Assembly: GCA_900770395.1 (NCBI GenBank)
Contig: CAAGKM010000024.1
Coordinates: 62,001-126,000, forward strand
Origin: an uncultured Prevotella sp.
GTDB taxonomy: Bacteria; Bacteroidota; Bacteroidia; Bacteroidales; Bacteroidaceae
DNA length: 64,000 nt
Direction of reading: 5' to 3'
Below, piece by piece: positions 35,111 to 44,238 of the stretch (position 1 is its first letter; each line of letters begins with the position of its first letter). The notes beneath the pieces are model-generated. The model did not search any database. It was given only the letters and a program-made list of their open reading frames with translations, and was not told the DNA's origin. Made by a program: the position numbers and the translations under genes.

Positions 35111-36385
35111 TCATTGTATGGTCATAAATTCTTTCATAAACTCATTAAGGCGCAGCATACCGTAGGCACCGCCCACACAGGTCTGCTCGTCGTAGGTCTT
35201 CACCTCGTCGGGCTCTATACCTTTATAATATATAATAAAAGGTACAGGCTCGTTCACATGGTTACGTGTCTCCACAGGGGTGGGGTGGTCGGGCAGGATG
35301 GCTATACACACTGGCTCGTCCCATTTCTCCACCTCGTTGAAAATCGGACCGATGATACGGCTGTCGAGATATTCTATTGTACGCACCTTCAGATTTACAT
35401 CACCGTCGTGACCAGCCTCATCGCTTGCCTCCACGTGCAGGAACACAAAGTCTTGCTTTCTTAGAGCCTCGATGGCTGCCTGGGCTTTGCCTTCATAGTT
35501 GGTGTCGTAGAGTCCTGTAGCGCCTTCCACTTCCACAATGTCCAATCCAGCGTAATGACCTATTCCTTTTATCAGGTCTACAGCCGATATTACACTCCCG
35601 CTGCTGACCTGAGGATAGAGCTGTCTAAGCGTCTGCATGTTCGGACGGTAACCGCCGCTCCACGGCCATATGCTGTTTGCTGGCATCTTTCCCTCAGCCT
35701 TGCGTCTGATGTTTATGGGATGCTGCTCGAGTAATGTCTGCGACTTTATTATAAGGTTGTTGATAAGGTCGGCGGTCTCTTGTGGTGTCATGCGCACAAT
35801 ACCGTTCTCTATACATCCGTCCTCACACAAATTTGGCTTATATCCAGCATCAGGTTTCACAAGTCTCTCACGCCATGAGGACTCTACCCAATCGTGTGGC
35901 GGTGCACAGTCGATGTGCTTATTGCCGCCCTTGATTATCATCAGGTGGCGGTATTGTATTCCCGTGATGAACTTCACACGGTCATTGCCGAGATGCTCGT
36001 TGAGATATGCTATCATCTCCCTTGCGTCATCAGTGGTGAGGTGTGTGCCGTGATGGTTCTTTATCTTTCCATCAGCAAGTGTAATGATGTTGCAGCGGAT
36101 AGCCATCTCGTCTGCAGCCATCTCATAGCCTATTGATGCAGCCTCAAGCGGACCACGGCCCTCGTACACCTCATCAAGGTCGTAGCCCATGATTGCTGTA
36201 TTGGCAACCTCGCTTCCTGGCAAATAACCCTCGGGGACTGTTATCAGCCGTCCGCAACGTCCCATGCCAGCTATCTTGTCCATATATGGAGTGATGGCAT
36301 ACTGCAGTGGAGTTTTCCCGCTAAGGCGCTCCACTTTGTGGTCTGCCATACCATCGCCAAGAATTATAATATGTTTCATAGCCAT
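35111..36385 (-). CDS. ApgM-type phosphoglycerate mutase homologue, probable homoserine kinase
   Basis: A 424-residue alkaline-phosphatase-superfamily protein like archaeal cofactor-independent phosphoglycerate mutase. Metal and nucleophile motifs are seen: LGDGMAD near residues 9-15, PGSEVANTAIMGYD with nucleophile S58, VEASDEAGHDGD, and LPDHPTPVETRNH. No classical GHMP homoserine kinase (ThrB) is present, and the gene is wedged between thrA (7 bases) and thrC (13 bases). In Bacteroidales such genes are proposed to supply homoserine kinase activity. A glycolytic role is less likely in this context. Start could also be the ATG two codons later. Confidence 0.8.
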   Translation of the reverse strand: MAMKHIIILGDGMADHKVERLSGKTPLQYAITPYMDKIAGMGRCGRLITVPEGYLPGSEVANTAIMGYDLDEVYEGRGPLEAASIGYEMAADEMAIRCNIITLADGKIKNHHGTHLTTDDAREMIAYLNEHLGNDRVKFITGIQYRHLMIIKGGNKHIDCAPPHDWVESSWRERLVKPDAGYKPNLCEDGCIENGIVRMTPQETADLINNLIIKSQTLLEQHPINIRRKAEGKMPANSIWPWSGGYRPNMQTLRQLYPQVSSGSVISAVDLIKGIGHYAGLDIVEVEGATGLYDTNYEGKAQAAIEALRKQDFVFLHVEASDEAGHDGDVNLKVRTIEYLDSRIIGPIFNEVEKWDEPVCIAILPDHPTPVETRNHVNEPVPFIIYYKGIEPDEVKTYDEQTCVGGAYGMLRLNEFMKEFMTIQ

Positions 36386-36392
36386 TTCATTT

Positions 36393-38822
36393 TTAGATAT
36401 TTGCTATGCTGATGATGTTTGCGAATACTCCCGCTGCGGTAACTCCTGCACCAGCTCCATAGCCCTGAATAAGCATAGGATAATCAAGATAGCGCTCAGT
36501 GGTGAGCATCACAATATTGTTGCTGCCCTCAAGCTCATAGAACGGATGGCGCTGGTCCACAGCCTGTAGTGACACGCTGGCCACTCCCTGTTCCATCTTT
36601 GCCACAAAGCGCCATTTCTTGTTCTCCTTTTCCAGAACCTTGCGGTCTGCCTCAAACTTAGCGTCGAGCGACGGGAGCTTTGCCCAGAAATCATCGATGG
36701 TTCCCTCGAACATATCATCGGGAATGAACAGATGTTTCTCAACATCGTCCTGCTCCACCTTGTATCCTGCCTCACGTGTCAGAATAACGAGTTTGCGTAT
36801 TACGTCCTTTCCGCTGAGGTCGATGCGTGGGTCTGGCTCACTGTATCCTTTTTCCTTAGCGTGTCTTACAGTCTCAGAGAGGGGGGTATCTGCAGATATT
36901 TCATTGAAGATAAAGTTCAATGTTCCGCTCAGAACAGCCTCAATCTTAAGTATTTTATCTCCCGATGAACGCAAGTCGTTGATGGTGCCTATGATAGGCA
37001 GACCTGCTCCAACGTTTGTCTCGAACAGGAATTTCACTCCACGCTTCAGAGCGGTTTTTTTCAGCTTCACGTAGTTATCGTATTCGCTCGATGCCGCCAC
37101 CTTGTTGGCTGCCACCACCGAGATATTATGGTCAAGCAAGTCCTGATAGATTGTGGCTACATCAGCGCTTGCGGTGCAGTCGACAAACACGCTGTTGAAG
37201 ATATTCATTCCTATAACTTCCTTGCGCAGTCTCTCTATATCGCTTGGTTCAGATGCGTCGAGCTGCTCACGATATGTATCAAGGTTGATACCGTCACGGC
37301 AGAATATTGCGTTGTGGCTGCTTGCTATTCCAACGACATTAAGCTTAAGACGACGAGTGCTCATCAGCACCTCATACTGACTGCGGATTTGCTCAAGCAG
37401 GTTGCCGCCCACTGTGCCCACACCGCATACAAAAAGGTTGAGCACTTTGTACTCACTCAGAAAAAACGAGTCATGCAGCACGTTGAGCGCCTTGCGCAGA
37501 AACTGTGAGTCAATCACAAAAGATATATTGGTTTCAGATGCTCCTTGAGCACAGGCTATCACACTGATACCACTGCGGCCCAATGTTCCAAACAGCTTAC
37601 CGGCAATACCTGGGGTATGCTTCATGTTCTCGCCAACGATGGCTATTGTGGCAAGTCCGCTCTCTGCGTGCATGGGATACATTGCTCCTGTCTCAATCTC
37701 ATGTGCGAACTCATTGTTTAGCACATTTATAGCCTCTCGTGCGTCCTCATCGCGTACACCTATTGATGTTGAGTTCTCGGAGGATGCCTGCGACACCATA
37801 AACACAGAGATACCGTTGTCGGCAAGGGCTGTGAATATACGGCGGTTAACACCAATCACACCCACCATTGAGAGTCCAGTTACAGTGATGAGTGTCGTGC
37901 CATTGATGCTTGAGATACCTTTGATAGCCTTTGCGTCGTTGGCAATTTTATCCTTAATGATAGTCCCTGGATTCTCAGGATTGAAGGTATTTTTTACGAG
38001 AATTGGGATGTTCTTCACGCAAACAGGATAGATGGTAGGAGGATAAATCACCTTTGCACCAAAGTTGCAGAGTTCCATAGCCTCCACGTAACTCAGCTCG
38101 TTGATGGTGTAGGCTGTACGTATCACTCGTGGGTCGGCGGTCATAAATCCGTTAACATCGGTCCATATTTCCAGCACCTCAGCATTAAGTGCGGCTGCTA
38201 TGATACTGGCAGTGTAGTCACTACCGCCACGTCCGAGGTTTGTCACCTCGCCTGTCTCCTTGTCGCTGCTTATAAATCCTGGAACCAAAGCCACTTGCGG
38301 CATTTCCTTGAATGTCTTCTCCACAAGTGAGTTGGTAAGGTCGGCGTCAAGAATATGCTTGCCGCCTCGCATGAATGTCTTAATAAATTCGCGTGAGTCA
38401 TACCACTTTGCGCCTCTTATCAATGTGGCAACAATGTTGCTGCTAAGTCGCTCACCGTAGCTCACGATTGCGTTCATTGTCTTAGGACTAAGGTCGCGTA
38501 TGAGATATACTCCATAATATATTGATTTCAGCTCGTCGAGGAGCTTGTCGATTACAGCTGTAAGTGCGGTTCGCTTGTCTGTGTCGGTGATAATTGTGTC
38601 AATCATTGTATGATGACGCTCAACCATTGCATTGAACTCGACCTCATATTTCGGGTCACCGTCTACAGCCAGCTTTGAAGTGGCTATCAGTTTGTCGGTA
38701 ATGCCGCCAAGTGCGCTCACTACCACCACCACTTGTTGGTCCTGTCCCTCAACAATCTTCTGCAAACTCAGAATACTTTCCACGGAACCTACGGATGTTC
38801 CGCCGAACTTTAAAACTTTCAT
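36393..38822 (-). CDS. thrA: Bifunctional aspartokinase / homoserine dehydrogenase
   Basis: It catalyses the first and third steps of threonine synthesis. I start at 38822 (MKVLKFGGTSVGS), 809 residues; an in-frame ATG at 38936 would reach through the promoter. Aspartokinase covers about 1-285 (KFGGTSVGS, GRGGSDYTASII), two ACT domains about 300-460 (likely threonine feedback), and homoserine dehydrogenase about 465-809 (VCGVGTVGGNL for NAD(P), LSGTLNFIFN, and GYSEPDPRIDLSGKDV). It heads thrA, apgM-type, thrC. The leader has a CCCC/GGGG hairpin (38856-38872) but no obvious Thr/Ile leader peptide. Confidence 0.96.
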   Translation of the reverse strand: MKVLKFGGTSVGSVESILSLQKIVEGQDQQVVVVVSALGGITDKLIATSKLAVDGDPKYEVEFNAMVERHHTMIDTIITDTDKRTALTAVIDKLLDELKSIYYGVYLIRDLSPKTMNAIVSYGERLSSNIVATLIRGAKWYDSREFIKTFMRGGKHILDADLTNSLVEKTFKEMPQVALVPGFISSDKETGEVTNLGRGGSDYTASIIAAALNAEVLEIWTDVNGFMTADPRVIRTAYTINELSYVEAMELCNFGAKVIYPPTIYPVCVKNIPILVKNTFNPENPGTIIKDKIANDAKAIKGISSINGTTLITVTGLSMVGVIGVNRRIFTALADNGISVFMVSQASSENSTSIGVRDEDAREAINVLNNEFAHEIETGAMYPMHAESGLATIAIVGENMKHTPGIAGKLFGTLGRSGISVIACAQGASETNISFVIDSQFLRKALNVLHDSFFLSEYKVLNLFVCGVGTVGGNLLEQIRSQYEVLMSTRRLKLNVVGIASSHNAIFCRDGINLDTYREQLDASEPSDIERLRKEVIGMNIFNSVFVDCTASADVATIYQDLLDHNISVVAANKVAASSEYDNYVKLKKTALKRGVKFLFETNVGAGLPIIGTINDLRSSGDKILKIEAVLSGTLNFIFNEISADTPLSETVRHAKEKGYSEPDPRIDLSGKDVIRKLVILTREAGYKVEQDDVEKHLFIPDDMFEGTIDDFWAKLPSLDAKFEADRKVLEKENKKWRFVAKMEQGVASVSLQAVDQRHPFYELEGSNNIVMLTTERYLDYPMLIQGYGAGAGVTAAGVFANIISIANI

Positions 38823-38925
38823 ACTTGTTTTTTTAATAATTAAATTTATATTTATCCCCTTAACGAGCGGGGTGTTCATTTTTCTACATATTTCTCCGTA
38901 TATTTCGGCGCTGAATATTTCGTGG

Positions 38926-38957
38926 CAAAGGTACAAAAAAAAATCAATACTGCCAAA
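38926..38957 (-). promoter_or_regulatory. Promoter of the threonine operon
   Basis: On the minus strand TTTG (38957-38954), 20 bases, TACCTTTG (38933-38926). This predicts a leader of about 100 bases before the thrA start at 38822. Confidence 0.7.
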
Positions 38958-39027
38958 GATATTAAGGTTAATATTTGATTTTATGCAACTTTATTGAGTG
39001 ATGACTTGTGCTGGATAAGTTTACAAG

Positions 39028-40002
39028 TCATTCGTTCATAGCTCCACAATGCGGACAGCGCCCTTTTCTGTGTATCTCCTTACCGCAACGTCCGCATAGG
39101 TAGGGTGTAGCACTGAAATGAATGTATTTCCAGAGTGCAAAACCTGTATATGCAGCAAGTAGCGGATAGCCTATATAATATAAGGTGGTGATGCTGAACA
39201 CCACATAGTCGACGGCACATACTGCGGCAAGGGCAAATATATAGAGTGAGGCATCGAGTACGGGAAGTCGCTTATACACCTCATCGAACACGGCTATAAT
39301 CATAATTATTATTGCCCATACAGACGAAATGAACAATGCGAGATGTATAGGCAGGTCAAAGGGATTAAGCGACGGATGGTAATAGAAATGCCGCCACGAC
39401 TCGCTGTCAAACAGTTGTATGGAGCTATAGAATGTTGCCGATGCTGATACGAGAATTGTGAGCAGAGTGGGGTAGATGGTGTTTATATCGTAGAAGTGAA
39501 CGATATGTACATGACGGATTACGAGTTTACGCAGTCCGTATGCCGCCGCCACAACCACTACAAGGGCAAGGAAAATGAGCAAATGTGTGTCGCTGAATAC
39601 ATCGATGAATTGTGATATCGGATCATCAGGACGCACCTTGTCGAGCAGGACGGTCTCTTGTGCCCATCCCATTGTGAACTGATCACGTGCTATCTTTACC
39701 CAAACGCTGTCTATGCTGTCGCCTTGCACTGTCATGACATCCGCCACAACCACACGCTCTTTATTATAGAATGTGACGCTGTCGGTCACCAGTTCCTTAG
39801 GTGACTGGCAAGGCAGTGTCAGCGAGTCAGCCTTTATAATAAAATTGTAACTTGGCGCATAGTGGCTTGTTGAGTTAAATGAAATAGTGTCGCTGTCGCT
39901 CTCGGCAATGTCCCATGCGTCGCTTGTGCTGCGATGTGGATGATAGCATGAGCTGAGAGTGAGAATAATGGCGAGGAAAGTGATGACGTGTAAACGTTTC
40001 AT
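39028..40002 (-). CDS. Membrane lipoprotein with C-terminal zinc ribbon
   Basis: A 324-residue protein I cannot assign to a named family. Residues 1-19 look like a lipoprotein signal (LSSC, C19). Residues about 60-125 look like an SH3-type beta domain (VVADVMTVQGDSIDSVWVKI). Four to five hydrophobic helices follow from about 138 to 290. The end is a zinc ribbon, CGRCGKEIH then CPHCG, at about 303-318. A ribbon of this type usually sits in the cytoplasm. It is seven bases downstream of the U32 protease gene, so probably in the metA operon. It resembles in style the zinc-ribbon proteins of the kinase cluster nearby. Confidence 0.7.
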   Translation of the reverse strand: MKRLHVITFLAIILTLSSCYHPHRSTSDAWDIAESDSDTISFNSTSHYAPSYNFIIKADSLTLPCQSPKELVTDSVTFYNKERVVVADVMTVQGDSIDSVWVKIARDQFTMGWAQETVLLDKVRPDDPISQFIDVFSDTHLLIFLALVVVVAAAYGLRKLVIRHVHIVHFYDINTIYPTLLTILVSASATFYSSIQLFDSESWRHFYYHPSLNPFDLPIHLALFISSVWAIIIMIIAVFDEVYKRLPVLDASLYIFALAAVCAVDYVVFSITTLYYIGYPLLAAYTGFALWKYIHFSATPYLCGRCGKEIHRKGRCPHCGAMNE

Positions 40003-40009
40003 TTTTTTA

Positions 40010-41800
40010 CTAAGATAAAAGGTTCATTTGGCAGTGAGCGCAGTCGAATTGCAGACGGAATGTCTTTCCGTCACCAATACGTAAGCGTAATGGCTCACGC
40101 CATTCCGGGCGCTTGCCTCCGTTCTTTACGCAGAATCCCAATGTATATCGCAAACAGTAACGGCACTGCATGAGTGGAGTATCGGGTGCAAGCGGTTTTG
40201 GCTGCAGCTTTTCCAGTGTTTGGTGTTGAGTCTTGAGTGCTGAGTGTGCAACTATAGGTTTGTTGTCTGCCATGTCCATTAATGTCCGTTCAAGTTGTTC
40301 CGTAAATTCACGGCGTATCTGAGTCAGAATGCTTGCAGGAATGAAATACGGGAAATCAGAATCCATAATCACTTTGCCACAACTGAAAATGGTATTGCCG
40401 AGCTTTGTGAGCTGGCGCACTATATTGCTGTGTTGTGGTGTTTTTGCCTTTTGCATATCAAAAGGCATGGCAACTGTGCATAGTTCCTCAGAGTCCGATA
40501 AAATAAGCTGTCCGTTGTCTGCCATTAGCTTAAGTGTTATTGGAATGGTGCGCTTTGCACTGTCGTTTCGCATTATCTCTTTCTCAAATGCCACATCATT
40601 GTTGCGAAATAGCATTGTTCCAGGCTTTAAGCCATCGGGCATTCTCAACGGAAATATTCTATTGCCATCAACTTTGTTAACACGGAACCCCTCAAGACTG
40701 CCAGCAGCATTGATGAAGCACAAACCGTCGCCGTTGGCGAAGACAGCAGTGCCAGCCACATTGAACGAGCTGTTGCCGAGTCCGGCATTTCTTATCTCTT
40801 TTACTTTTCCCACATATTCGCCAATTGCCTTTGGAGTGTTTGGCGATGATATATTGGGTGTACGTCCATCAGCGAAGTAAGTGGTGTAACCACGGTTGAA
40901 TGTCTTTGTCAGCGATGGCGTGAACTGATAATCAACCGTACCGATGGATGAGCGGCAATATTTATCTGGATTTTTCTTTATTATGCTGTTAAGTCTCTGA
41001 CTGTAGGCTGCCACCACATTTTTCACATAAGCCACATCTTTCAGTCTGCCCTCAATCTTAAACGACACTGCACCTGCCTCAATCAAACGCTCAAGGTTAT
41101 CTATCTGACACATATCCTTAAGCGACATGAGATATCGGTCTTTTATAAGCACGTTGTCATCGGCATCTATAAGTGAGAACTTCATTCTGCATACCTGAGC
41201 GCACTCACCACGGTTGGCAGAGCGGTTGAAACAGCGCTCGCTGGCATAGCACAGTCCGCTATAACTCACGCACAATGCGCCATGCACAAACACTTCAAGC
41301 TCGGTATCGGGACACTGACGGTGAATTTCGGCAATCTCGTCAATGGACAACTCACGGGCAAGCACAACACGTCGGCAGCCAACGGAGTGAAGAGCCTTCA
41401 CCTTGTCGGCAGTGCGGTTGTCAGTCTGAGTGCTTGCATGAGCCTCGGGTGAGGGTAGTCCTGCTGCAGTACGTTCATTAACAATATTGAAAAACATTGC
41501 AAGCACGGTCATGTCCTGAAATAGGATAGCATCTACACCTATGTCGCAGAGGTCATGTAGAAGCAGTTCCACCGCCGACTTCTCATTATCCCTTATCAGC
41601 GTGTTTACCGTCACAAACACCTTGGCGCGATATCTGTGGGCAAATTTGCAGAGCTTGGCAATGTCGGTGGTGCTGTTTCCTGCGGCGGCTCTTGCGCCAA
41701 AGCTTTGTGCGCCAATATACACGGCATCGGCACCATGTGTGATGGCGGCGATGCCAGTCTCAAGATTCTTTGCTGGAGCAAGAAGTTCAAGTTTCCGCAT
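40010..41800 (-). CDS. U32 family peptidase-like protein
   Basis: A 596-residue protein of the U32 (collagenase-like) family. The N-terminal TIM-barrel part starts LELLAPAKNLETGIAAITHGADAVYIG. It has the family signature EVFVHGALCVSYSGLCYAS and the cysteines in GECAQVC, which in related YegQ/UbiU/RlhA proteins bind an iron-sulfur cluster. A DUF3656-type region occupies the middle, and the C-terminus adds CRYCLRY, GFC and CAHC cysteines. RlhA homologues hydroxylate 23S rRNA C2501, so an RNA-modification role is as likely as proteolysis. Its ATG overlaps the metA stop codon (TGATG). Confidence 0.88.
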   Translation of the reverse strand: MRKLELLAPAKNLETGIAAITHGADAVYIGAQSFGARAAAGNSTTDIAKLCKFAHRYRAKVFVTVNTLIRDNEKSAVELLLHDLCDIGVDAILFQDMTVLAMFFNIVNERTAAGLPSPEAHASTQTDNRTADKVKALHSVGCRRVVLARELSIDEIAEIHRQCPDTELEVFVHGALCVSYSGLCYASERCFNRSANRGECAQVCRMKFSLIDADDNVLIKDRYLMSLKDMCQIDNLERLIEAGAVSFKIEGRLKDVAYVKNVVAAYSQRLNSIIKKNPDKYCRSSIGTVDYQFTPSLTKTFNRGYTTYFADGRTPNISSPNTPKAIGEYVGKVKEIRNAGLGNSSFNVAGTAVFANGDGLCFINAAGSLEGFRVNKVDGNRIFPLRMPDGLKPGTMLFRNNDVAFEKEIMRNDSAKRTIPITLKLMADNGQLILSDSEELCTVAMPFDMQKAKTPQHSNIVRQLTKLGNTIFSCGKVIMDSDFPYFIPASILTQIRREFTEQLERTLMDMADNKPIVAHSALKTQHQTLEKLQPKPLAPDTPLMQCRYCLRYTLGFCVKNGGKRPEWREPLRLRIGDGKTFRLQFDCAHCQMNLLS

Positions 41801-42717
41801 CAGTTTATCTGATTAATGTCGAATGGCGTTTCCTGATATACACAATAGTTGAGCCAGTTGGTGTAGAACAGGTTGGCGTGTGCCCTCCATGTCACCACTG
41901 GTGGATTGTCGGGATTATCATTCATGTAGTAGTTCTTTGGCAACTCCACATCATCACGTGTGTAACGGTCGCGCTGATACTCATTGTTTAGTGTATCGGC
42001 AGTATACTCCAAATGTCCTGTGACATAGAACTCACGTCCACCACGAGCCATAACTATTCCCACTCCGCTGTCCTCCGACTCGGCAATGAGCTGCAAATCA
42101 GGATTGGCAAGAATATCCTCACGGCGTATCTCTGTGTGCCGGCTATGTGGCATCATGAATGTATCGTCAAAGCCGCGGAATATTGGCAACTTAGGTTGCA
42201 ATGCCACCTGCGGGAAGATTCCGAACATTTTCTTTGGAAGTTTATATTTCGGTATGCCGTAGTGGCAATAGAGTCCAGCCTGTGCAGCCCAGCATATATA
42301 TAATGTGGAGGTGACATGAGTGCGTGCCCATTTGAAGATGGTGCTCACCTCATCCCAGTATGTAACATCCTCATACTCAAAAGTCTCCACTGGCGCACCT
42401 GTGATAATCATGCCGTCGAACTTCTCGTCCTTCATATCATCGAAAGCGCGGTAGAACATCATCATGTGCTCTATTGGAGTGTTCTTTGGCACATGGCTGC
42501 GCAGCTTCATGAAGTGCACATCGAGCTGCAACGCACTGTTTGACAATACACGAATAAGATCCGTCTCGGTTGTTATCTTGATGGGCATGAGATTGAGAAT
42601 GACAATCTTAAGTGGACGAATATCCTGACGGTGAGCACGCTCATCATCCATTACGAAGATGTTCTCGTTTTTCAGCAATTCAATTGCGGGAAGCCCATGT
42701 TGTAATCTTAATGGCAT
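41800..42717 (-). CDS. metA: Homoserine O-acyltransferase MetA, predicted acetyl-CoA specific
   Basis: MetA activates homoserine for methionine synthesis. At 305 residues it is full length, and numbering matches the E. coli and Bacillus enzymes. The nucleophile is C142 in YICWAAQAG and the partners are H235 and E237 in GHLEYTA. Position 111, known to set acyl-donor choice, is glutamate (GAPVET), as in acetyl-CoA enzymes; E. coli, which uses succinyl-CoA, has glycine. I therefore predict an O-acetyltransferase despite the usual succinyltransferase annotation. It is first in an apparent operon with the U32 protein and the zinc-ribbon lipoprotein. Confidence 0.93.
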   Translation of the reverse strand: MPLRLQHGLPAIELLKNENIFVMDDERAHRQDIRPLKIVILNLMPIKITTETDLIRVLSNSALQLDVHFMKLRSHVPKNTPIEHMMMFYRAFDDMKDEKFDGMIITGAPVETFEYEDVTYWDEVSTIFKWARTHVTSTLYICWAAQAGLYCHYGIPKYKLPKKMFGIFPQVALQPKLPIFRGFDDTFMMPHSRHTEIRREDILANPDLQLIAESEDSGVGIVMARGGREFYVTGHLEYTADTLNNEYQRDRYTRDDVELPKNYYMNDNPDNPPVVTWRAHANLFYTNWLNYCVYQETPFDINQIN

Positions 42718-42794
42718 ATATTAATATATTTTTTATATAAGTTTTATAAGATTTATATATCATATAAGACTTATAAGGTATATAAATAATCTTT

Positions 42795-43550
42795 TCAAAG
42801 CATCTCGACTTTTATCACTGCCACCGATACATTGTCTCCTCCACCGGCAGCATACGCCGCTTCAATCAATGCATTGGCAGTGCCGTTAGCGGCAAGTTCC
42901 GTCTCAATTGTCTTGTCGTCAATCATATCGTTGAGACCATCAGAGCACAGCATATAGATGTCGCCTTCTTTTACCGAATCTCTAAATTCGCAGATGTCGA
43001 GATAGCTTGTCTGGCAACCGCCACCTATACAGTTTATGATGATATTCGATGGCTCATCGTTGCCGTATGCATTGCGCAGCGAGTGGTCTGTGGATATCTG
43101 TGTCAGCTCACCGTTACGTAATCTGTAAAGCCGGCTGTCACCGCAGTTCATCCAAAAGAAATTTCCATCGTAGTGTATGAAGCCTACAAGGGTGGTGCCC
43201 ATGAGGCTCATCTCTGGATTTATCCTACCTTTAGTGTCGATTGTCAAGTTGATATTGTCGAACCACTTCATCATTATTTCTGTGAATTCAGCTATTGTCA
43301 TGCCTTTAGGCAGGTCGTTTGCGAAATATTGAAGACTGTGTAATGTGTCGCTGCTTGCCACTTCGCCGGCATGATGTCCGCCCATGCCGTCGGCAATTGC
43401 CACGATTGTTGTTGTGCTGTTGCTGTCGTCTATGATAGTGCTTTCAATCTCATAATCACGCAGAAACTTGTCGTTGACAAGAATCATGTCCTCGTTGTTT
43501 TTCCTAACGCGGCCCATCTGGCTGGAAGCTGTTATTAAAAAGACACTCAT
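42795..43550 (-). CDS. PP2C family protein phosphatase
   Basis: A 251-residue Mn2+/Mg2+-dependent Ser/Thr phosphatase, essentially only the catalytic domain. Metal-binding motifs are present: RKNNED at 16-21, IADGMGGHHAGEVAS at 52-66, CSDGLNDMI, and GGGDNVSVAVI near the end. There is no signal peptide or membrane segment, so it works in the cytoplasm. It is the last gene of a five-gene cluster with a membrane Ser/Thr kinase and an FHA protein and most likely reverses that kinase's phosphorylation. The gap to the FHA gene is 36 bases. Confidence 0.92.
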   Translation of the reverse strand: MSVFLITASSQMGRVRKNNEDMILVNDKFLRDYEIESTIIDDSNSTTTIVAIADGMGGHHAGEVASSDTLHSLQYFANDLPKGMTIAEFTEIMMKWFDNINLTIDTKGRINPEMSLMGTTLVGFIHYDGNFFWMNCGDSRLYRLRNGELTQISTDHSLRNAYGNDEPSNIIINCIGGGCQTSYLDICEFRDSVKEGDIYMLCSDGLNDMIDDKTIETELAANGTANALIEAAYAAGGGDNVSVAVIKVEML

Positions 43551-43586
43551 AAGATTTATATATGTTATATAATTTATTAATGTGTT

Positions 43587-44192
43587 TTATTTTATGTTTA
43601 CCTGAAGATTCACATTGGCTATAGTTATTATATCCCCATTCTTTATACTTGTAGGAATATCGGGTGTCAACTTTTTATTGTTGAGCCTTGTACCGTTGCT
43701 CGAATGCTTGTCGGTGATATTCCAACCCGAAGAATGCTGATAGTTAAGCTGTGCGTGTACTCCTGATACGTATGCGAACTGGCTCAGTATGTCGTGATAA
43801 GGTCCCTGTCGTCTGCCAATGACCGCTCCGTTGATAGCCACAAGTCTGATGTTAAGCTTGAGATTTATAAGAGTCATCGTGGGTATACCAATTGTTGGAT
43901 GCGACGGCATATCCTGCTGTCCGGTAACAGTAGGCACTCTTTGTATTGGCTGCCCTGTTGCTGTGGCACTTCCCATAGGATTCATTTGTGTGGCACTTGT
44001 TATGGATGACATTACCGACAGTGAGCCACTGTTTATACGGTCGGCACTCACCATGAGCCCGCCACATTGCGTACAACGTCGTCCTGTTCCCACGCGTCCG
44101 CAGTTACTGCAGTACAGCAGCGCTTGTCCGCATTGGTCACAAAAGTGTGAGCCTTCGTCAATTTCTTCTCTACATGTTGGACAGATTATCAT
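43587..44192 (-). CDS. Zinc-ribbon FHA-domain protein
   Basis: A 201-residue protein. Residues 1-47 hold two zinc ribbons (CPTC/CDQC and CSNC/CTQC). A Ser/Thr/Pro/Met-rich linker (about 48-105) contains several threonines in TxG or TxxI settings. Residues about 110-201 are an FHA domain with the phosphothreonine-binding residues: IGRR (125-128), VSGVHAQL (142-149) and SSNGTRLN (164-171). It should bind a phosphothreonine on a partner such as the kinase's threonine-rich N-terminus or its own linker. Cytoplasmic. It lies between the AAA+ gene (46 bases) and the PP2C gene (36 bases). Confidence 0.9.
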   Translation of the reverse strand: MIICPTCREEIDEGSHFCDQCGQALLYCSNCGRVGTGRRCTQCGGLMVSADRINSGSLSVMSSITSATQMNPMGSATATGQPIQRVPTVTGQQDMPSHPTIGIPTMTLINLKLNIRLVAINGAVIGRRQGPYHDILSQFAYVSGVHAQLNYQHSSGWNITDKHSSNGTRLNNKKLTPDIPTSIKNGDIITIANVNLQVNIK

Positions 44193-44238
44193 CGTTTTTT
44201 TTATTTATATTACAAATATGTATACAGTGATTGTCATG

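Noticed and set aside
38823..38936. Longer start for ThrA at 38936
   Set aside because: The 38 extra residues precede the invariant KFGGTS start of aspartokinases and overlap the promoter box at 38926-38933.
41800..42717. MetA as homoserine O-succinyltransferase
   Set aside because: Glu at position 111 points to acetyl-CoA use.
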